A stretch of DNA of 14,841 nt from GWC2-56-14 sp043731355 (GCA_043731355.1 JAYTJE010000065.1:1-14841); one strand, 5' to 3'; shown: positions 7,179 to 14,602, numbered from the stretch's first letter. Program-made: numbers and translations. Notes: generated from the sequence alone by a model not told the origin.

Positions 7179-7263
7179 TGGTGCCGAAGGGGGGAATCGA
7201 ACCCCCATGGGTTGCCCCACACGCCCCTCAAACGTGCGTGTCTACCAGTTCCACCACTTCGGC
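7179..7263 (-). tRNA. tRNA-Leu (anticodon GAG)
   Basis: On the minus strand the acceptor stem GCCGAAG pairs with CTTCGGC. It is followed by discriminator A and an encoded CCA. The D arm contains GGAACTGGTAGACAC. The anticodon stem CACGT/GCGTG (one G-T pair) carries the loop TTGAGGG, giving GAG. A long variable arm (TGGG-GCAA-CCCA) marks a class II tRNA, and the T arm is GGGGG-TTCGATT-CCCCC. It closely matches bacterial tRNA-Leu GAG, which reads CUC and CUU codons. TTTTT follows the CCA directly. The gene lies 93 bp downstream of ilvE on the same strand; I see no strong promoter of its own, so read-through from ilvE is possible. Confidence 0.97.
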
Positions 7264-7356
7264 TTTTTTTCTACTGCTATGTGATCCGAGGACGCCCGAC
7301 GGTCGCTGAGGAAAACCGTCTGAAAACCAGGCTGAACAACCGTCCTGCGGTGCGGG

Positions 7357-8283
7357 CTATTTTTTTGCCTGTACGTAGGTAAGCCAGCTCTTGTGCTTCT
7401 TTTCACGGCCATGTACGCAATCGAAGTAGGCGGCCTGCAGCTCTTTCGTCACCGGCCCCGGCTTGCCCGTGCCGATGGTCCGGTTGTCCACTTCGCGGAT
7501 CGGCGTGAGCTCGGCTGCCGTGCCGGAAAAGAACGCCTCGTCGGCGATATACAACTCATCGCGCGTGAACCGCTCTTCAACAAGCTTCATCCCGCGCTCT
7601 GCCGCAAGCTGCATGACCGTGTCCCGCGTGATGCCCTCGAGGATGGAGGTTAGGGGGGGAGTTTTGATCACACCCTTGCGCACCATGAATACGTTTTCAC
7701 CACTTCCCTCGGCCACATAGCCGTCGGTATCGAGCAGCAGGGCCTCGTCGTACCCATCCTTGAGCGCCTCGCGCTTGGCAAGGAGAGAGTTCGCATAGTT
7801 CGCCGTGGTCTTGGAGCGGACCATGGTCGAGTTCACCTGAGGCCGGGTGTAGGAAGAGATCTTGACGCGAATGCCGTTCTTGATCCCATCTTCGCCGAGA
7901 TAGCTGCCCCACGGCCATACCGCGACCGAGATCTGGACCGGATTTTCCTTGGGGAAAATGCCCATGGCGCCGTAGCCCAGGAAAGCAAGCGGTCTGATGT
8001 AACAAGCGTCGATCTTGTTGACGCGGATGGTTTCCAGGATCGCCCCGGCCACCGCTTCGCGGGTGAAGGGCATCTCCATCTGGCAGATGTGGGCGGATTC
8101 GAACAAACGGCTGACATGCTCCGAAAGCCGGAACACCGCGGACCCGTCTTCAGCCTTGTAGCAGCGGATGCCTTCGAACACGCCGGTGCCGTAGTGCAGC
8201 GTGTGCGTCAGGATATGCACCTTGGCATCGTCCCACTTCACGAACGTGCCGTTCATCCATATTTTTTCAGTGGCTGGCAGCAT
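7357..8283 (-). CDS. ilvE: Branched-chain amino acid aminotransferase
   Basis: This PLP enzyme transfers amino groups between glutamate and the 2-oxo acids of leucine, isoleucine and valine, the last step of their synthesis. The 308 residues match class IV aminotransferases end to end. THTLHYGTGVFEGIRCY lies at 27-43. SKTTANYANSLL contains the probable PLP lysine K158. GYVAEGSGENVF supplies the conserved Glu that contacts the cofactor, and SGTAAELTPI lies near the C-terminus. The start retains the usual few residues before KIWMNG. The ATG at 8283 is only five or six bases from the expected transcription start of a near-consensus promoter, and the only Shine-Dalgarno-like AAAGG overlaps the -10 box. 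A tRNA-Leu gene follows downstream. Confidence 0.95.
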   Translation of the reverse strand: MLPATEKIWMNGTFVKWDDAKVHILTHTLHYGTGVFEGIRCYKAEDGSAVFRLSEHVSRLFESAHICQMEMPFTREAVAGAILETIRVNKIDACYIRPLAFLGYGAMGIFPKENPVQISVAVWPWGSYLGEDGIKNGIRVKISSYTRPQVNSTMVRSKTTANYANSLLAKREALKDGYDEALLLDTDGYVAEGSGENVFMVRKGVIKTPPLTSILEGITRDTVMQLAAERGMKLVEERFTRDELYIADEAFFSGTAAELTPIREVDNRTIGTGKPGPVTKELQAAYFDCVHGREKKHKSWLTYVQAKK

Positions 8284-8294
8284 AACAGGTGACC

Positions 8295-8323
8295 TTTATA
8301 ACAGCCTGCGCCATAATTGTCAA
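8295..8323 (-). promoter_or_regulatory. Sigma70-type promoter of ilvE
   Basis: On the minus strand TTGACA (8318-8323) and TATAAA (8295-8300) are separated by exactly 17 bases. Transcription would start near 8288, leaving about five bases before the ATG at 8283. The -35 box sits in a small palindrome, CAATTGACAATT. Confidence 0.75.
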
Positions 8324-8378
8324 TTGTTTTTTTCCTTGTGAAGACCCGTTTCAGGTGCTACAGCCGCCTGATTTCTGT

Positions 8379-8407
8379 TTGACATTGCACGGGAAGAGAG
8401 ATAGTAT
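8379..8407 (+). promoter_or_regulatory. Sigma70-type promoter of the universal stress gene
   Basis: A perfect TTGACA at 8379-8384 is followed after 17 bases by TAGTAT at 8402-8407. The predicted start is near 8414, giving a leader of about 23 bases that contains AAGGAGG. It is divergent from the ilvE promoter, with about 55 bases between the two -35 boxes. Confidence 0.75.
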
Positions 8408-8436
8408 TTAAGCATTCCCACCCCCAAGGAGGCCCC

Positions 8437-8898
8437 ATGCGGATCAAAACGATTCTTTTCCCGACCGACTTTTCGAGCGGTGCGCGCGCCGCCATGGACT
8501 ATGCACTGTCCCTGGCGAAGGACTACCAGGCCAGGCTTATCCTGCTGTACGTCATTCAGGACATCAGCATAGCGGAATGGTACATCCCCTCGACCCTGTC
8601 GGTCGCGGACCTCGTGGATGACATGCAAAAAAACGCCTGGAAGGAAATGGACAAGTGGGCCGCGGAAACAGCCGGAAAAGTGAAGGACGTGGAGAAGCTC
8701 GTGGAGCGGGGCGTGCCCTTTGTCGAGATCATCAGAACCGCGAAGGAGAAAAAAGCGGACATGATCGTCATCGGGACCCATGGCAGGACCGGCATCGACC
8801 ACATGCTCTTCGGCAGCACCGCGGAGAAGGTGGTGCGCAAAGCGCCCTGCCCGGTCCTGACGGTCCGCATCGCGGGCAAGGAATTCAAGATGCCGTAG
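8437..8898 (+). CDS. Universal stress protein (UspA family)
   Basis: A 153-residue single-domain cytoplasmic protein with the alpha/beta Usp fold. The first strand is KTILFPTDFS, with the nucleotide-contacting Asp at position 11. The loop G113-x2-G116-x9-G126-S127 matches the ATP-binding signature G-2x-G-9x-G(S/T) exactly, so this is an ATP-binding type of Usp. It ends in the usual CPVLTVR strand. Such proteins are induced by starvation, oxidative or respiratory stress and often act as dimers; a specific role cannot be read here. The start is supported by AAGGAGG a few bases before the ATG. The gene is monocistronic and converges on the oxidoreductase gene. Confidence 0.95.
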   Translation: MRIKTILFPTDFSSGARAAMDYALSLAKDYQARLILLYVIQDISIAEWYIPSTLSVADLVDDMQKNAWKEMDKWAAETAGKVKDVEKLVERGVPFVEIIRTAKEKKADMIVIGTHGRTGIDHMLFGSTAEKVVRKAPCPVLTVRIAGKEFKMP

Positions 8899-8931
8899 GG
8901 TGGGACAAATTCCAGCAAATTGAATATTGAG

Positions 8932-8952
8932 TCTTGAATCTTGAATCTTGAA
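8932..8952. repeat. Triple heptamer tandem repeat
   Basis: Three perfect contiguous copies of TCTTGAA (8932-8938, 8939-8945, 8946-8952) lie in the 63-bp gap between two convergent genes. A related TTGAATATTGAG precedes them. This looks like a simple intergenic repeat with no visible hairpin or terminator. Confidence 0.8.
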
Positions 8953-8961
8953 TTCAGTGAT

Positions 8962-10077
8962 TTATCCATCTGCCTTTTTGCGCTCAGCCTGTTCGACAAT
9001 ACAGGCGATCCCTTTTCCCCGGAGACCGGGCCGGTAGCAGCCGTTGCAGGAGATACAGCGGCTGCGGGTGGCGCCGCCTTCCTGCCACAACCTGATGAGT
9101 TCCGGCTCGCGAATAAGCGGCCGTGCCATCGAAATATAATCCGCTTCGCCTTTTTCAACAACCTCTTTTGCCAGATCAAAACTCCGGAACCCGCCGACAA
9201 CGAGAACAGGACAGGAAACGGACTGCTTTACGCGCCGGGCCAGCGGAAGGTTGTATGCTTCCTGCTCCCGCGTGTCGATCTTCTTACGCACCGGGTTGTT
9301 GTCCCCTGACGCAGGCGTGCCGCTGCTCACTTCAATGGCGTCGATGCCTTCGCGGTCCAAAGCTTGTGCTGCGGTCACTGCCTCTTCGATCTCCAGGCCA
9401 TGGGCAAGAAAATCCGAGCCGTTCAACTTCACCAGCACCGGGAAGCCCGGGCCGACTGCTGTGCGTACGCCCTTATAGACCTCCATAAGGAAGCGGCTGC
9501 GGTTCTCGATGCTCCCGCCGTATCCGTCGGTCCGCTGGTTCGTGTGCGGCGACAGGAACTGATTGATGAGATAGCCGTGCGCGGCATGAAGCTGGACCGC
9601 ATCGAAGCCCCATTGTTTCGCCCTGCGCGCGCTTGCGCCGAAGGCAGCGACCACTTCATCGATATCCTTTTGGCTCATCTCAACAGGAGGCGATGTATAC
9701 TGCGCCGCCTCGACGGCAGAGGGTGCTATAAGCTGACTCCCTTTTTGCGCCCTCCCCTGTCCGCCCGTATGCACCAGCTGCATGCAGAGCCTGGCGCCTT
9801 CGTCATGCACGGCCTTGGAGAGCGCCTGCATCTCGGGTGCAAACTCATCGCTCTGCGCCCCGATGGACCCGGGCATCTGCTTGCCGTCGGGCCGCACAAA
9901 GGCATATCCCGTGATGATGAGGCCGACGCCTCCTCGCGCAAGCTCCTGGTAACATTTCATCAACTGCTCGCCGGGCCTGCCCTCTTCATCGCACATGCCT
10001 TCCCAGGTTGCGGACCGCACAAAGCGGTTCCTGAGCTCCATGCCGTTGATCGTTGTTTTGTCGAATAAGTTTTTCAT
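8962..10077 (-). CDS. NADH:flavin oxidoreductase, Old Yellow Enzyme family
   Basis: A 371-residue FMN-dependent TIM-barrel reductase of the Old Yellow Enzyme / 2,4-dienoyl-CoA reductase group. It is expected to reduce activated C=C bonds using NAD(P)H; the physiological substrate cannot be told. Signatures are NRFVRSATWEGM (17-28), the substrate-binding HAAHGY (164-169) with QFLSPHTNQRTDGYGGS after it, and the phosphate-binding GGFRS region. The C-terminus carries C341-x2-C344-x2-C347 and C359 (CISCNGCYRPGL...GIAC), like the iron-sulfur site of dienoyl-CoA reductases. The FAD/NADH module those larger enzymes add is absent. The ATG at 10077 has AGAGGT upstream and a clear promoter; the gene is divergent from aconitase. 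Confidence 0.92.
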   Translation of the reverse strand: MKNLFDKTTINGMELRNRFVRSATWEGMCDEEGRPGEQLMKCYQELARGGVGLIITGYAFVRPDGKQMPGSIGAQSDEFAPEMQALSKAVHDEGARLCMQLVHTGGQGRAQKGSQLIAPSAVEAAQYTSPPVEMSQKDIDEVVAAFGASARRAKQWGFDAVQLHAAHGYLINQFLSPHTNQRTDGYGGSIENRSRFLMEVYKGVRTAVGPGFPVLVKLNGSDFLAHGLEIEEAVTAAQALDREGIDAIEVSSGTPASGDNNPVRKKIDTREQEAYNLPLARRVKQSVSCPVLVVGGFRSFDLAKEVVEKGEADYISMARPLIREPELIRLWQEGGATRSRCISCNGCYRPGLRGKGIACIVEQAERKKADG

Positions 10078-10111
10078 AATAGATAAGACCTCTTTCTTAA
10101 AATAGGCATGG

Positions 10112-10140
10112 AATGTACCATACTGCCTTGCTCAAGTCAA
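10112..10140 (-). promoter_or_regulatory. Promoter of the oxidoreductase gene
   Basis: On the minus strand TTGACT (10135-10140) is followed after 17 bases by TACATT (10112-10117). TGG directly before the -10 makes it an extended -10 element. Transcription would start near 10105, leaving about 28 bases of leader with AGAGGT. Confidence 0.65.
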
Positions 10141-10177
10141 AAAAGAATCTGCGTTTTTTGAATGGTTCAATTTCCGG

Positions 10178-10206
10178 TTGCCTTATCCAGCCTCTTCAAA
10201 TATAAT
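10178..10206 (+). promoter_or_regulatory. Promoter of the aconitase gene
   Basis: TTGCCT (10178-10183) and a perfect TATAAT (10201-10206) are 17 bases apart, predicting a start near 10213. The leader of about 31 bases carries AAGGAG at 10228-10233. This also shows that translation cannot begin at the TTG at 10178, which is part of the -35 box. Confidence 0.72.
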
Positions 10207-10243
10207 GTCGCCGATGTCAGTACATAAAAGGAGCGCCAACCGC

Positions 10244-12184
10244 ATGGGCAAAAATATCGTTTACAAAATTTTAGAGTCCCATCTCATGGAAGGAAAGCTT
10301 GAACCGGGCGCCGAGATCGCGATCAGGATCGACCAGACCCTCACGCAGGACGCCACGGGCACCATGGCGTACCTCCAGTTCGAGGCCATGGGAGTTCCGA
10401 AGGTCAAGACCGAGCTCTCCGTGAGCTATGTGGACCACAACACGCTCCAGGACGGGTTCGAGAACGCCGACGACCACCGCTACCTCCAGACCGTGGCGGC
10501 AAAGCACGGCATCTTCTACTCGCGCGCCGGCAACGGCATCTGCCACCAGGTCCATCTTGAGCGCTTCGGAAAACCAGGCAAGACACTCCTTGGCTCTGAT
10601 TCGCACACGCCGACCGGCGGCGGCATCGGCATGATCGCCATCGGCGCGGGCGGCTTGGACGTGGCTGTTGCCATGGGCGGCGGGCCGTTCTACCTCACCT
10701 GCCCCAAGGTCGTGAAGGTGGACCTCTCGGGAAAGCTCCAGCCCTGGGTCTCGGCCAAGGACGTCATTCTCACCATTCTCAGGATGCTCACGACCAAGGG
10801 AAATGTCGGCAGGGTGATCGAATACGGCGGCGACGGCGTTAAAACACTCTCGGTCCCTGAACGCGCGACGATCACAAATATGGGCGCGGAGCTCGGCGTC
10901 ACGACCTCGGTCTTCCCGAGCGACGAGATCACGCGCACCTTTCTGAAAGCGCAGAAACGCGAAAGCGACTGGGTAGCCCTTACTGCTGACGCTGATGCGA
11001 CTTACGAAAAAGTGATCGAGCTGGACCTCACGACCGTCGAACCGCTGATGGCAAAACCTCACTCGCCGGACAATATTGGCAGCGTTGCCGAACTGGCGGG
11101 AACAAAAGTGGACCAGGTCATGGTCGGATCCTGCACTAATTCGTCTTACCGCGACCTGATGCTCGTGGCCTCAATGCTCAAAGGCAGGAAGATCAACCCG
11201 GATACGAGCTTTGGCGTTGCTCCCGGCTCGCGCCAGGTGCTCGAGATGATCGCAAAGAACGGCGCTCTTGCCGACATCATCTCCTCGGGCGCACGGATCC
11301 TTGAATCCACCTGCGGCTTCTGCATCGGCAGCGGACAGGCGCCGAGGACCGATGCAGTCTCGATCCGCACCAGTAACCGCAACTTTGAAGCGCGGTCAGG
11401 TACCAAGAGCGCCAAGGTCTTTCTTGCCAGCCCCGAGTCAGCCGTGGCAGCGGCATTGAAGGGTGTCATCACGGATCCGCGCAAACTCGACATCCCCTAT
11501 CCGGAGATCAGCCTGCCCAACGAGTTCTGGATCGAGGACTCCATGATCCTTCCGCCGTCCAAAGAACCCGCAGCAATCACGATCTACCGCGGACCCAACA
11601 TCGGCGCGCCGCCTGCCGCGGAACCGCTGCCCGGAACGATCAAGGGCGTGGTCGCCATCAAGGTCGGAGACAAGGTCACCACGGACCACATTATGCCTGC
11701 CGGATCGCGGCTCAAATACCGTTCCAATATTCCCAAGTATGCCGAGTTCGTGTTCGAAGGTCTGGATCCGGCGTTCTCAAAGAAGGCGCTGGAGAACAAG
11801 AAGGCGGGAGTACACAACATCGTGATCGCGGGCGCCAGCTATGGCCAGGGTTCCAGCCGGGAGCACGCGGCCATCTGTCCCATGTATTTAGGCGTTAAGG
11901 CCGTGGTCGCCAAGTCCTTTGAGCGCATTCACGCCGCGAACCTGATCAACTTCGGCATCCTGCCGCTCACGTTTGCGAACGAGGCTGATTACGACGCCAT
12001 CGGCGCCAATGACCGTGTAGAGATCAGCGGGATCATGGACGCTCTCAAGAAGAGTGCGGAGCTGGTGATTGCGGACAAGACGAATGGCAAGAGCATTGCG
12101 CTTAAGTATTCGCTTAGCAGCAGGCAGCGCGATATCCTGCTTGCAGGAGGGATGCTGAACTACACAAGGATGAAGGCGAAGTAG
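10244..12184 (+). CDS. acn: Aconitate hydratase, monomeric 'Aquifex-type'
   Basis: This enzyme interconverts citrate and isocitrate through cis-aconitate in the TCA cycle, using a [4Fe-4S] cluster. The 646 residues fit the shorter Aquifex-type aconitases rather than the ~890-residue AcnA. Cluster ligands are C297 (GSCTNSS), C357 and C360 (TCGFCIGSG). YVDHNTLQ and GSDSHTPTGGG are substrate-binding stretches of the catalytic domains. The swivel domain follows a linker at about residue 455, with DHIMPAG and GASYGQGSSREHA carrying the active-site Ser and Arg. The frame is open further upstream. I chose the ATG at 10244 because the promoter, AAGGAG and the family's usual N-terminus (KNIVYKILESHL) all point there. 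It appears monocistronic and ends at a strong terminator. Confidence 0.95.
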   Translation: MGKNIVYKILESHLMEGKLEPGAEIAIRIDQTLTQDATGTMAYLQFEAMGVPKVKTELSVSYVDHNTLQDGFENADDHRYLQTVAAKHGIFYSRAGNGICHQVHLERFGKPGKTLLGSDSHTPTGGGIGMIAIGAGGLDVAVAMGGGPFYLTCPKVVKVDLSGKLQPWVSAKDVILTILRMLTTKGNVGRVIEYGGDGVKTLSVPERATITNMGAELGVTTSVFPSDEITRTFLKAQKRESDWVALTADADATYEKVIELDLTTVEPLMAKPHSPDNIGSVAELAGTKVDQVMVGSCTNSSYRDLMLVASMLKGRKINPDTSFGVAPGSRQVLEMIAKNGALADIISSGARILESTCGFCIGSGQAPRTDAVSIRTSNRNFEARSGTKSAKVFLASPESAVAAALKGVITDPRKLDIPYPEISLPNEFWIEDSMILPPSKEPAAITIYRGPNIGAPPAAEPLPGTIKGVVAIKVGDKVTTDHIMPAGSRLKYRSNIPKYAEFVFEGLDPAFSKKALENKKAGVHNIVIAGASYGQGSSREHAAICPMYLGVKAVVAKSFERIHAANLINFGILPLTFANEADYDAIGANDRVEISGIMDALKKSAELVIADKTNGKSIALKYSLSSRQRDILLAGGMLNYTRMKAK

Positions 12185-12206
12185 AACCTTCAGCACTGGA
12201 AAAAAC

Positions 12207-12239
12207 AAAAGCCGCGCTTCAATTGAAGGGCGGCTTTTT
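12207..12239. terminator. Bidirectional intrinsic terminator after aconitase
   Basis: AAAAGCCGC at 12207-12215 pairs with GCGGCTTTT at 12230-12238, then a G/G mismatch, then the self-complementary CTTCAATTGAAG (12217-12228). A run of T's (12235-12239) follows on the plus strand, and A's (12201-12210) supply T's on the minus strand. It can therefore end both aconitase and the convergent toxin operon, whose stop is at 12260. Confidence 0.9.
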
Positions 12240-12259
12240 ATTCAAGTTCCAGGTGACGA

Positions 12260-12577
12260 TTACTTTTCAGGCATGTCGATTCGTGCCGACACTGATTCAA
12301 GCAGCCGTTTTCCATGAATAATTGCAGTTATGAGAATTTGCCGGGATGTTATTCGATAGATAAGACGGTAACTGTAGACAAAACGCTCTCTGATGGATTC
12401 ATCTCCCCGTTCCGGGACTATTCGGCCGATGTAGGGAAACGTACTAACGCTTCGAGCTGTTTCAAGGACTTTCGTCACAACGGCTGCCGCATAGAACTCA
12501 GAGTCTCTCCCGATATACTCGGCAATCGACGCCAAATCCTCGGATGCCTCCGGAGACCAGACTACTTCGTAGTCCAT
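12260..12577 (-). CDS. RelE/ParE-superfamily toxin
   Basis: A 105-residue protein with the compact RelE/ParE fold: EVVWSPEASEDLASIAEYI forms strand 1 and helix 1, followed by FPYIGRIVPE, then the core strands IRERFVYSYRLIYRI and ILITAIIHGKRLL. Such toxins either cleave ribosome-bound mRNA (RelE) or poison gyrase (ParE); the sequence does not decide which. The ATG overlaps the end of the upstream small gene by 16 bp, with no strong ribosome site of its own, which fits translational coupling to the antitoxin. Downstream it faces the shared terminator. The last residues (SARIDMPEK) look unstructured. Confidence 0.88.
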   Translation of the reverse strand: MDYEVVWSPEASEDLASIAEYIGRDSEFYAAAVVTKVLETARSVSTFPYIGRIVPERGDESIRERFVYSYRLIYRITSRQILITAIIHGKRLLESVSARIDMPEK

Positions 12578-12750
12578 TTGCTCATGCGCCTTTCGATCTC
12601 TTTCTGAGAAATGGTCCCTTCCTTTTCAGCGCGCTCTATGCCGCGTTGGATTTTTTCAATAACATAAAGATGATACTGCACATCCTCGAAGGTGCAGTTA
12701 TCCGGAAGTTCCTGCAAGAGTGATTTGACCTCGTCCTTGACGGTTTGCAT
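12562..12750 (-). CDS. Small antitoxin-like protein upstream of the RelE/ParE toxin
   Basis: A 62-residue, charged, mostly helical protein (KDEVKSLLQELPDNCTFEDVQYHLYVIEKI region, then RGIERAEKEGTISQKEIERRMSKW). The size, gene order and 16-bp overlap are those of a type II antitoxin preceding its toxin. I see no clear ribbon-helix-helix or helix-turn-helix of a known class; it belongs to a frequently seen but poorly named group found beside ParE-like toxins. The ATG has a strong AAGGAGGA upstream, and a near-consensus promoter lies about 30 bases before it. Autoregulation is likely by analogy with other toxin-antitoxin operons. Confidence 0.82.
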   Translation of the reverse strand: MQTVKDEVKSLLQELPDNCTFEDVQYHLYVIEKIQRGIERAEKEGTISQKEIERRMSKWTTK

Positions 12751-12779
12751 ACGCTCCTCCTTACCCTTATCCTGTGAAT

Positions 12780-12832
12780 ACTATACAGAGAAGAATGCAA
12801 AAATGCAAGGCTGCAAGCAGCAGAAAATGCAA
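12780..12832 (-). promoter_or_regulatory. Promoter of the toxin-antitoxin operon with AATGCAA repeats
   Basis: On the minus strand TTGCAT (12803-12808) is followed after 17 bases by TATAGT (12780-12785), predicting a start near 12773. The plus strand shows AATGCAA at 12794-12800, 12802-12808 (overlapping the -35) and 12826-12832, with a further copy at 12916-12922. Repeats spanning and flanking the promoter are plausible operator sites for the antitoxin or toxin-antitoxin complex. Confidence 0.6.
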
Positions 12833-12949
12833 TGCGGAGGGGCAATGATGCGCGGACTTGATTCAGCAATGCGCGACAGGAAGCATCGCCAGACCCGAAA
12901 AACCTCTTCTACTTGAATGCAAGGAGAAAGACGGACCCTATAGTTTTTA

Positions 12950-14602
12950 TCAGTTTGCCCCAGATTCGCTCAGGTCATCACTTTCATTGTCCATATTTGC
13001 CGATGCACTTTCCATCATAAGCACGGCCTGTGCGTCGCATGCGGGTAGTTCCGCTACCGTTTTAAGTTTTCGACCTATTGCCCGCGTCCTTTTCTGTGCA
13101 TCGTCTATTGTGTTTGAAGCTTCATTGAGTTTCTTTTGCACTTTTGCCAGCACGTCGCCATACTTCGTCCACTCGGTTTTCACGGCGGCCAACAAATTCC
13201 AAACCTCGCTTGACCGTTTCTGAATCGTCAGCGTCTTAAATCCCATTTGGAGACTGTTCAGGATGGACCATAGCGTGGTCGGCCCTGCAATCACTACGCG
13301 ATGCTCGCGCTGCAGATGGTCGGCAAGCCCCGTGCGCCTGAGAACTTCCGCAAACAAGCCTTCATCAGGCAGAAAAAGAATTGCAAAATCCGTGGTCTTC
13401 GGAGGGTTGAGATATTTATTCCGGATATTTGCCGCGTCTTGCTTTATTCTGTTTTCTAGCTGCTTGGATGCGGCTTCCGCCAGCTCAACTTCCGCTTTTT
13501 CCTGAGCCTCGACGAGACGCTGATAATCCTCCATTGGGTACTTTGCATCAATAGGCAGCCATACAACTTCATCTATTTCGTCGCTGCGGCCAGGAAGCTT
13601 GACCGCGAATTCAACCCGTTCGCCACCATCCTTAGTTGCAACGTTTCGAGAGAATTGATCCGGTGCCAGCACCTGTTCCAACATTGCGCCAAGCTGGACT
13701 TCCCCCCACGTGCCGCGAGATTTAACATTGCTCAGGACCTTCTTTAGGTCCCCGACTCCATTTGCCAGCGCTTGCATCTCGCCCAAACCCTTATAGACTT
13801 GCTCCAATTGTTCGCCTACTTGCTTAAAGGATTCACCCAACCGCTTCTCCAGTGTGCTCTGGAGTTTTTCATCCACGGTCAGCCGCATTTTATCGAGCTG
13901 CTTTGCATTATCCTCCTGGATAGCCGAGAGCTTTTGTTCAACAGCGGCTTTAAGGCCGTCGAGTTTTTGCTGGTTTATTTCGCTCAGCTTTACGATCTGT
14001 GCTGAGAACGAATCCATCTGTTTTTGCTGGACCGAACTCATTTCGGTCATTCCCTTTAGCACGGAATCATTGAAAGCTTTCAGTGATGTGCCGATTTCCT
14101 CTCGCATCTGCTTGCCGCTGGAAGCACCCTCTATTTGAATCTCCCTGAGTCGGTCCGCAATAGCGGTCTTCTGGCTTTCCAGCTTTACGCCAGTGTCTTC
14201 CTGGATGGCCGCAAGCCGCTGATCGGTCGATGCCCGCGTAGCGTCAAGTTTCTGTTCAGTCATTTGTGTGAGCTTTTCAAGACGGCCCGAAAATACCGTC
14301 AAATCGTCTTTTTGAAGCTTCGCCATTTCACCCATGCTCTTAACAATGGAATCGTTAAAATCCTTGAGCGCACTAGCCAGTTCTTCCCGGTTTTGCCGAA
14401 TGGCGTTGGCTGTTTCTTCCCGGTTACGTGATATTTCCTCCCGCGCAGACCGCTCACCGTGTTCATAGGATTTTTCGATCGCCAGTAATGTTGACTGAAT
14501 CGGAGCAAAATCGACTATGGTTTTCCTGCGGAGAAGGATGAATTGAACGACCGCGATGAGAACAACAAGTGCCAAAACAACAATGAGAAGGATGCTATTC
14601 AT
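12950..14602 (-). CDS. rmuC: DNA recombination protein RmuC
   Basis: RmuC family proteins limit inversions at short inverted repeats and are thought to be nucleases. A single N-terminal membrane anchor (residues 3-24) is followed by a long coiled coil (about 40-275) and the conserved RmuC domain (about 285-515). The domain contains SRGTWGEVQLGAMLEQVL, RVEFAVKLPG and LPIDAKYPMEDYQRL (349-363), the latter giving a PD-(D/E)xK-like D...DAK core. FLPDEGLFAEVL and TTLWSILNSLQMGF follow. At 550 residues it is slightly longer than common homologues because the coiled coil carries a duplicated segment (79-142 and 174-237). The ATG at 14602 has GCGAGG eight bases upstream. It may be transcribed separately from the toxin-antitoxin pair, which has its own promoter. 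Confidence 0.94.
   Translation of the reverse strand: MNSILLIVVLALVVLIAVVQFILLRRKTIVDFAPIQSTLLAIEKSYEHGERSAREEISRNREETANAIRQNREELASALKDFNDSIVKSMGEMAKLQKDDLTVFSGRLEKLTQMTEQKLDATRASTDQRLAAIQEDTGVKLESQKTAIADRLREIQIEGASSGKQMREEIGTSLKAFNDSVLKGMTEMSSVQQKQMDSFSAQIVKLSEINQQKLDGLKAAVEQKLSAIQEDNAKQLDKMRLTVDEKLQSTLEKRLGESFKQVGEQLEQVYKGLGEMQALANGVGDLKKVLSNVKSRGTWGEVQLGAMLEQVLAPDQFSRNVATKDGGERVEFAVKLPGRSDEIDEVVWLPIDAKYPMEDYQRLVEAQEKAEVELAEAASKQLENRIKQDAANIRNKYLNPPKTTDFAILFLPDEGLFAEVLRRTGLADHLQREHRVVIAGPTTLWSILNSLQMGFKTLTIQKRSSEVWNLLAAVKTEWTKYGDVLAKVQKKLNEASNTIDDAQKRTRAIGRKLKTVAELPACDAQAVLMMESASANMDNESDDLSESGAN

Noticed and set aside
7179..7263. tRNA-Leu as the integration site of the left-hand island
   Set aside because: The island edge is about 1.7 kb away with a core-like gene between, and I see no repeat of the tRNA 3' end or an integrase in the window.
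7298..7320. Inverted repeat GACGGT/ACCGTC downstream of ilvE as its terminator
   Set aside because: An 11-base loop and no T-run on the minus strand; read-through into the tRNA is as likely.
9364..10068. Plus-strand reading frame of 234 codons opposite the oxidoreductase
   Set aside because: Shadow frame; the minus strand carries a complete family-length enzyme with its own promoter and ribosome site.
10271..11062. Minus-strand reading frame of 263 codons opposite aconitase
   Set aside because: Codon-bias shadow of a well-recognised gene; composition is atypical for a protein and no promoter or ribosome site supports it.
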